NCBI GenBank assembly: GCA_000961805.1
Contig: LADV01000064.1
Span: forward strand, 1 to 11,986
Direction: 5' to 3'
DNA length: 11,986 nt
DNA from: Peptococcaceae bacterium BRH_c23
GTDB lineage: Bacteria > Bacillota_B > Desulfitobacteriia > Desulfitobacteriales > Desulfitobacteriaceae
Below the pieces are notes generated by a model. The model had not been told where the DNA came from. It searched no databases and worked only from the letters and a program-made list of their open reading frames with translations. The position numbers and the translations under genes were made by a program. Below, one piece after another: positions 8,330-11,986 of the stretch (positions within the stretch are counted from its first letter, which is position 1; the number at the start of each line of letters is the position of its first letter).

Positions 8330-8737
8330 GGTAGCCCGGTTTTCCTCCCGGGTAATTATCATAATGAGCATCGATCCGACTTCTTCGCTGTTGGGGGCAG
8401 TAATCATGATTTGATCCGGTTGCGCAGTGATGATAATACCCACAGCTTGAAAACCAATGTTCTGGGTTGTAGTCCTAATACTTATCTTGCCACCGACAAA
8501 TGTGGCAGACTTTACGCACATAACTGACTCATTAATACGGTAGTATTGTGAATCCGAGTTGACCTGTAAATGAACTGTCATACCAACGAGTGTTTTCATG
8601 AGCTGCTTTAATAATTCAAGGTTTTTAGGATCAAATAGCCTCTGGTTTAAATTGTCCTTAACGAGGTTATACAGGTTATCAAACAACAATATCACCTCAC
8701 CTTCGTCGTTATAAAAATGTGAATTCTGTTCGAGCAT
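8327..8737 (-). CDS. Hypothetical protein, 136 aa
   Basis: I do not recognise this protein. It is soluble, with a helical acidic first part (LFDNLYNLVKDNLNQRLFDPKNLELLKQLMKTLV, about 18-51) and a second half rich in beta-forming residues (VGGKISIRTTTQNIGFQAVGIIITAQPDQIMIT). There is no signal peptide, membrane helix or cysteine-rich motif. The ATG at 8737 has only a poor ribosome site. A much better one, GAGGTGAT, lies inside the frame at 8690-8697, eight bases (counted from GAGG) before an in-frame TTG at 8686. Translation could start there, giving a protein of about 119 residues that begins with FDNLYNLVKDN. The gene is followed after 15 nt by the 40-aa zinc-ribbon gene and preceded, 160 nt upstream, by the HTH gene, so the three may be one unit. 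No function is proposed. Confidence 0.6.
   Translation of the reverse strand: MLEQNSHFYNDEGEVILLFDNLYNLVKDNLNQRLFDPKNLELLKQLMKTLVGMTVHLQVNSDSQYYRINESVMCVKSATFVGGKISIRTTTQNIGFQAVGIIITAQPDQIMITAPNSEEVGSMLIMIITREENRAT
8686..8699 (-). repeat. Copy 2 of the 14-bp direct repeat (possible internal ribosome site)
   Basis: TGAGGTGATATTGT again, here within the 136-aa reading frame and placed correctly to serve an in-frame TTG start at 8686. Part of the identity is expected because GAGGTGAT is close to the ideal Shine-Dalgarno sequence. Confidence 0.5.
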
Positions 8738-8790
8738 ATATGAGTTGGAAACAATGCTAGCCTAATATCCGCCTGTTAGATTCAAGCGGT

Positions 8791-8808
8791 TATGATACAC
8801 TTATCATA
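8791..8808. promoter_or_regulatory. Perfect AT-rich palindrome, possible operator
   Basis: TATGATA and TATCATA are perfect inverted arms of 7 bp with a 4-base centre (CACT). It lies between the HTH gene and the 136-aa gene. No T-run follows on either strand, so it is not a standard terminator. The symmetry suits a dimeric regulator; which protein binds is not known. Confidence 0.4.
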
Positions 8809-8848
8809 GTGGACTAACCCTAGTAAGATTGAATTTTTGTAAGCTCAT
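8804..8848 (-). other. Very short ORF with good ribosome site (possible leader peptide or gene remnant)
   Basis: ATG at 8848 is preceded by AGAGGTGTGAT at good spacing and encodes 14 residues, MSLQKFNLTRVSPL, ending in TGA. It is in the same frame as the 136-aa gene but separated from it by three in-frame stops. The stop lies within the palindrome at 8791-8808. It may be a leader peptide, the start of a decayed gene, or chance. Confidence 0.25.
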
Positions 8849-8896
8849 ACTTATCACACCTCTTGCTAATATTTAGGGAGGGGGTAATAGTTCCAA

Positions 8897-9088
8897 TTAT
8901 AGGAACCGTTCCCCACGTTTTTGTTTTTCAATAAACTCGCTAAGATCATCTTTTTTGACCCGCCAACTATGACCTATTTTAAAGGCGGGAATTTTATCGG
9001 CCTGAACCAGACGGTAGGTGGTAACCTCGCTAATTTGCAGGTATTCTGCCACCTGGCGTATGGTCATTATTTCTTTTTCTTCGGCCAT
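8897..9088 (-). CDS. Helix-turn-helix DNA-binding protein, excisionase family
   Basis: A 63-residue protein that is almost entirely one winged helix-turn-helix domain of the excisionase/MerR-like type (HTH_17). MTIRQVAEYLQISEVTTYRLVQADKIPAFKIGHSWRVKKDDLSEFI shows the standard order: activating helix, recognition helix and wing, with the usual IPAFKIGHSWR signature. Proteins of this kind are either recombination directionality factors or, as stand-alone chromosomal genes, local transcription regulators. The ATG has a very good ribosome site (AAGGAG). A strong promoter-like sequence stands at 9155-9183. No integrase lies directly next to it; the recombinase remnant is 1.6 kb away on the far side of sulP-usp, so a regulatory role is at least as likely as excision. 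Likely targets are its own promoter and the facing sulP promoter, by inference. Confidence 0.85.
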   Translation of the reverse strand: MAEEKEIMTIRQVAEYLQISEVTTYRLVQADKIPAFKIGHSWRVKKDDLSEFIEKQKRGERFL

Positions 9089-9154
9089 ATATGCTCACTC
9101 CTTAATCCTTTGCCATACCATGGGTGATTAGTATTGATCAAAACTGATAGCTTA

Positions 9155-9183
9155 ATTATATATTATGAGTCTAAAGAAGGCAA
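9155..9183 (-). promoter_or_regulatory. Sigma-A-type promoter for the HTH gene
   Basis: On the minus strand: TTGCCT at 9183-9178, a 17-base spacer, and a perfect TATAAT at 9160-9155. Transcription would start near 9148, giving a leader of about 60 bases before the ATG at 9088. Confidence 0.65.
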
Positions 9184-9197
9184 TTTTTAACCAGTTA

Positions 9198-9226
9198 TTG
9201 CTTGTTTATACTAGTTTTAATATAAA
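9198..9226 (+). promoter_or_regulatory. Sigma-A-type promoter for sulP-usp
   Basis: TTGCTT at 9198-9203, a 17-base spacer and TATAAA at 9221-9226. It faces away from the HTH promoter; the two -35 boxes are only 14 bases apart, so a single bound protein could affect both. The leader to the sulP ATG would be about 180 bases. Confidence 0.5.
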
Positions 9227-9313
9227 GACCATACAAACATTGAGCCATTCGATCAGTCGTATCAAAATTGCGGTTTATGTTCATTTGTGGTAATGTACAA
9301 AGGTTCCCCAAAA

Positions 9314-9330
9314 CCGATATCTCTTATCGG
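9314..9330 (+). other. Small hairpin in the sulP leader
   Basis: CCGATA and TATCGG are perfect 6-bp arms with a 5-base loop. A run of eight Ts follows after about 13 bases, too far for a classical terminator. It could be a protein-binding site or part of a leader structure. Confidence 0.25.
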
Positions 9331-9413
9331 GTCAGTAAAGGTATTTTTTTTGTTCAAAAATGAGAACACTCTTCGTAGTTGATTTATTTATTTTGAGAAA
9401 GTGAGTTTAGTTA

Positions 9414-10025
9414 ATGAGCGTACAAACATTCAGAGAATCATGGTTTAGTAATATTAAAAATGACGTATTGGCGGGGCTTGTCGTTTCACTCGCCTTAATT
9501 CCAGAGGCCATCGCTTTCTCGATTATTGCAGGGGTCGACCCCATGGTAGGACTGTATTCGTCCTTTATGATTCCGATTATTATTGCCTTTGTGATGATTG
9601 TTACCGTTTTGACAGTTTTAATGACTCACAATTTAGCGATAGGCGTTCTAACGGGAGTAGTTTTAAGTGCTGTCTTTTTTGCCTCTAAGATTTCTAAAGT
9701 TTATGTTAAAAAACGAATAGAACACGATGGTAAGATGAAACTATACCAGATTAGTGGTCAGTTATTTTTTGTTTCTGTCACAGACTTAATTAACGTATTT
9801 GATTTTACGACGGATTTTCATGATAATATTAAAGAAGTAGAGATAAACTTTAGTAATGCCAATCTTTGGGATGATTCAGCCGTTGCTGCGATTGATAAGA
9901 TCGTCTTTAAATACCGGCAATATGATATCGAGGTTGTATTAAGTGGACTCAACGAACAAAGTGCCCGATTGATTGATAAATTGGCCACTCACACTGATAT
10001 GAACGCTGGGCCACCTAAACACTGA
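9414..10025 (+). pseudogene. SulP-family anion transporter with large in-frame internal deletion
   Basis: SulP (SLC26-like) proteins carry sulfate, bicarbonate or other anions and are usually about 480-560 residues, with a membrane domain of 10-14 helices followed by a cytoplasmic STAS domain. Here residues 1-58 are a normal N-terminus ([32 protein letters not shown]). From about residue 60 the sequence is the end of the membrane domain ([36 protein letters not shown]), and about 105-198 is the STAS domain ([31 protein letters not shown]). Roughly 280 residues between are absent. The join, at 9588-9596, keeps the frame and falls where both flanks of the family often read F-V, suggesting a short-homology deletion. 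A product could be made, but it would lack the transport core. The ATG has a modest GAGAAAGTGAG site. usp follows after 39 nt. Confidence 0.8.
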
Positions 10026-10064
10026 GCAAGAGACAACGCTAGCTATAAAATTGGAGGTTAAACT

Positions 10065-10484
10065 ATGTTTAATAAAATCCTTCTGGCAGCCGATGGCTCG
10101 GAACATTCATTAAGAGCCACTGAAAAAGCAATTTTTCTAACTCAAAATAACCCTGAAGCAACCATTGAAATCTTATATGTAGTCAACAGTGAGACATCTA
10201 AATCTGATGTATTACGAGATATGGATACAGACGCTATAACCTTAAAAAGGAATCAAAAATTGCTCCCGATACAAGTGAAGTTGAAACAGGCCAAGGTTAA
10301 TTACTCAGTGAAGTTTATCCACGGCGAGCCAGGCCCTTCGATTGTGAAATACGCCAATGAGGGTAAATTTGATATCGTAGTAATCGGTAGTCGGGGTTTA
10401 AACGGCGTACAGGAGTTTGTCTTAGGGGGAGTTAGTCATAAGGTCGCGAAAAGGGCTAACTGTCCAGTATTAATCGTAAAATAA
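10065..10484 (+). CDS. Universal stress protein (UspA family)
   Basis: A 139-residue cytoplasmic UspA-fold protein. It begins MFNKILLAADGSEHS, where Asp10 is the conserved adenine-contacting residue. It ends with the ATP-binding signature GSRGLNGVQEFVLGGVSHKV (about 108-127; G-x2-G-x9-G-S/T type) followed by CPVLIVK. The signature suggests an ATP-binding rather than a non-binding member, usually a homodimer. It is preceded by a strong GGAGG seven bases before the ATG and lies 39 bases after sulP, so both are probably on one transcript. SulP and Usp genes are often neighbours in bacteria, where Usp is thought to modulate the transporter; that link is inference here, since the transporter is broken. 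The gene itself looks intact. Confidence 0.92.
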   Translation: MFNKILLAADGSEHSLRATEKAIFLTQNNPEATIEILYVVNSETSKSDVLRDMDTDAITLKRNQKLLPIQVKLKQAKVNYSVKFIHGEPGPSIVKYANEGKFDIVVIGSRGLNGVQEFVLGGVSHKVAKRANCPVLIVK

Positions 10485-10557
10485 AGGTAATAATTGTATT
10501 AGTTCTTGTATTGGGGTGAACTTCGCAAAGTGAAAGACGCTATTCTACAGTTTTTAA

Positions 10558-10581
10558 GTCTGAATATTATTAGACCTTTTT
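10558..10581 (+). terminator. Weak terminator candidate after usp
   Basis: GTCTGA and TTAGAC can form a 6-bp stem with one G-U pair, followed by CTTTTT. It lies about 75 bases past the usp stop. The stem is weak and the loop short of GC, so confidence is low. Confidence 0.35.
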
Positions 10582-10653
10582 GTACCAGAGGCTACTTACA
10601 ACAGGGGATGTCGTTTTTTAATAGCTCATTTTTTGTAGGACTCCAAAAAATAT

Positions 10654-11535
10654 TTAATTAATACCAACTTTTTCCTCCACCCTCACCCCACTCTTAATCT
10701 CAAAAACAAAATGCGCTAGTGTGAGAATTTCTATCTTCTCAACCAACGCATTAAATATTTCTTCATCGAACGCTTCAAGCAGTGAATCCCTGCCGTTTAT
10801 TGTCTCTAGGATTTCATCAAACCTTTGTTTCAACCCATCCTTTGATTCGATTACCTTATCAAGCTCCAGCCTTTTCTTTCGCACTTCCTCCAACTCACCG
10901 GATATGCTTTTGTACTCCTCGTTATAGACCTCAGGATCGACGTTATTATTTACCTGAAACCGGATAAGCCTCTTTAACTCATTTTTCAATTCTTCAATTC
11001 TTTTGTCCAAAGCTTCGGTCTCTCCAATATCTGGCCTTTGCAAAATAATCATTTCAATATTTGCTGTCATCGTCTTGATAAAGCTCTGTCTTTTTTCGTA
11101 GATTCTGTTGAACATCCGCACAAATCCATCCTTCAAACCCTTCTCATCAACAGCTTTTGCTCCGCAGGCATCTTTGCCGTCCATTATATAAGTTTTGCAC
11201 TGCCATACAACTTTCTTTGCTGAATTGGTGCTGTTCCATTGCCTTCTTTTAAAAATGTTCCCGCAGTTGCCACAAAATACTTTAGCGCTAAACGGATATT
11301 TGCTGCTATATTTATGCCTGTTTCCCACTAAATCACCCCTGAGCAATGCTCTTCTTTCCTTCTCATCCTGAACCTTGTCGAATATCTCCTTGTCTATGAT
11401 CGGCAGGTGGTTTTCATCGATCATATACTTTGGTGACTGGCCTTTATTAGGGGTGCGTTTGTGTGTGAGGAAATTAACGGTTATGGTTTTCTGCAGAAGT
11501 GCGGCTCCATGATATTTCGCATTAGCCTGTGTCAA
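10654..11535 (-). pseudogene. Large serine recombinase, C-terminal fragment
   Basis: The 293 residues match the C-terminal half of large serine recombinases (phage and ICE integrases, CcrA/TnpX-like). In order: the end of the recombinase DNA-binding domain (NAKYHGAALLQKTITVNFL, DENHLPIIDKEIFDKVQ), a zinc-ribbon domain (CGNCGNIFKRR ... WQCKTYIMDGKDACGAKAV, about 88-128), and a long coiled coil (about 165-250) of the type that controls integration direction. The N-terminal resolvase domain with the catalytic serine, about 200-250 residues in such proteins, is missing. An in-frame TAA lies just upstream of the TTG at 11535, and homology begins only a few residues inside. The start codon is therefore probably not real, and this is a truncated remnant unable to catalyse recombination. 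It points to a former integrated element. Confidence 0.82.
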
Positions 11536-11544
11536 GTCTTACAT

Positions 11545-11595
11545 AAAAAAATAAATGACTTTCCCATGAAATCTTTTTGTGTCGCAGGAAAGTCA
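11545..11595 (-). terminator. Rho-independent terminator for the HD-domain gene
   Basis: On the minus strand TGACTTTCC (11595-11587) pairs with GGAAAGTCA (11564-11556); two wobble pairs can lengthen the stem. It is followed directly by TTTATTTTTTT. The loop is long, about 20 bases. It lies about 70 bases past the HD-domain stop and just before the recombinase remnant. Confidence 0.6.
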
Positions 11596-11662
11596 GATAG
11601 ATACGAATATTTTCTCTGGCAAGCTTAATGTTAATTCAATCGCAGAATATCATTATATGGAG

Positions 11663-11986
11663 TTATTTATTTTTGTTTTCCATCAAATATGTGGCTTCCA
11701 TATCTGCTGTACATAACGCAAATCCCAATGGGAATTTTTCAAATGCATCCCCAATATTACGTTTGTCTTCGATACCAGAAAAGCCCATATGATACCTAAT
11801 AGCAAATGCTTCTTCTCGTGTGAGCCTAATAAAGCCAGAAATAATATACACAGATTTTTCTCCGTGTCCGTAAGGCAGTTTATCGTCATATTCAAATACT
11901 GACACAGTCTGCCATGTACCATTTTCATCTTTTACGTTTCTGGTTCCCGGCTTGTAACAGTTGATCTTGCAAACATCGTGAAGTAG
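11663..11986 (-). CDS. HD-domain hydrolase-like protein, C-terminal part
   Basis: The frame is open to the window edge, so at least 107 residues are visible and the start lies outside. The first visible residues, LLHDVCKINCYKPGTR, carry the paired His-Asp of an HD metal-dependent phosphohydrolase. Further candidate metal ligands follow in YGHGEKSVYIIS, AIRYHMGFSG and ALCTADMEATYL, in the order typical of HD domains. An internal GTG at 11905 could be taken as a start but would cut off the HD pair, so it is rejected. Similar short HD proteins occur in Firmicutes chromosomes and in integrated elements; their substrate is generally unknown, with nucleotides plausible. A terminator follows at 11545-11595. 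The family call is good and the function is open. Confidence 0.75.
   Translation of the reverse strand, partial: LLHDVCKINCYKPGTRNVKDENGTWQTVSVFEYDDKLPYGHGEKSVYIISGFIRLTREEAFAIRYHMGFSGIEDKRNIGDAFEKFPLGFALCTADMEATYLMENKNK

Larger units (their letters stand above)
9089..9413. other. Divergent intergenic region between HTH and sulP
   Basis: This gene-free stretch of 325 bases is AT-rich. It holds two back-to-back promoter candidates (9155-9183 minus, 9198-9226 plus), a small hairpin (9314-9330) and a T8 run at 9344-9351. The leader of sulP would be about 180 bases. I see no further gene or tRNA in it. Confidence 0.6.

Noticed and set aside
8228..8527. 99-aa open frame on the + strand
   Set aside because: It runs antisense to the zinc-ribbon and 136-aa genes, has no ribosome site and no recognisable domain.
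8791..8808. Palindrome taken as a rho-independent terminator
   Set aside because: The arms are AT-only apart from one G/C pair and no T-run follows on either strand.
9232..9430. Direct repeat TACAAACATT (9232-9241 and 9421-9430) in front of and at the start of sulP
   Set aside because: Ten-base matches are expected by chance many times in a window of this length, and nothing else supports it.
11556..11595. 9-bp inverted repeat of about 40 bp total considered as an attachment site of the serine recombinase
   Set aside because: On the minus strand it is followed at once by a T-rich tract and lies after the HD-domain stop, so a terminator explains it better.
1..11986. Search for CRISPR arrays, tRNA or rRNA genes, retron or toxin-antitoxin modules
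   Set aside because: No regularly spaced repeats, no cloverleaf-like sequence and no reverse transcriptase or toxin-like gene were seen by reading the sequence.

Overview
The window looks like chromosome of a low-to-moderate GC Firmicute, probably a clostridial anaerobe of the Desulfitobacterium/Desulfosporosinus type. The evidence is AGGAGG-like ribosome sites, use of GTG and TTG starts, an RNase J gene, a Firmicutes-type HelD and a DUF3006 protein. The genus is inference only.

Left part (1-8083): the end of a PLP-dependent group II decarboxylase on the + strand faces a long run of minus-strand genes. Read in transcription order (right to left) these are a zinc-ribbon SAM methyltransferase, a DUF3006 protein, prfC (release factor 3), an RNase J gene, an MFS transporter, helD (RNA polymerase-recycling helicase) and a VanZ-like membrane protein. 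Spacing is tight: 17 and 23 nt gaps, and ATGA stop/start overlaps at prfC/rnj and MFS/helD. Much of it is probably one or two operons. prfC and rnj are both broken. Each has the correct beginning and end of its family but lacks an internal block (about 150 and 170 residues) and changes frame at the join.

Middle part (8100-10600): an excisionase-type helix-turn-helix gene, an unrecognised 136-aa protein and a 40-aa zinc-ribbon protein run leftward. A SulP-type anion transporter gene and a universal stress protein gene run rightward. Two good sigma-A-like promoters stand back to back between the arms. The SulP gene also has a large internal deletion (roughly 280 residues), here in frame, so most of the membrane domain is gone while the STAS domain remains.

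Right part (10650-11986): the C-terminal half of a large serine recombinase without its catalytic domain, then a terminator-like hairpin, then the C-terminal part of an HD-domain protein running off the edge. This looks like the remains of an integrated element.

The most striking property of the window is the recurrence of sharp internal deletions in otherwise well-conserved genes. It could be real genome decay or an assembly fault. I did not find a convincing new defence, CRISPR or retron-like system. The best candidates for undescribed biology are the HTH / 136-aa protein / 40-aa zinc-ribbon cluster and its shared promoter region with sulP-usp.
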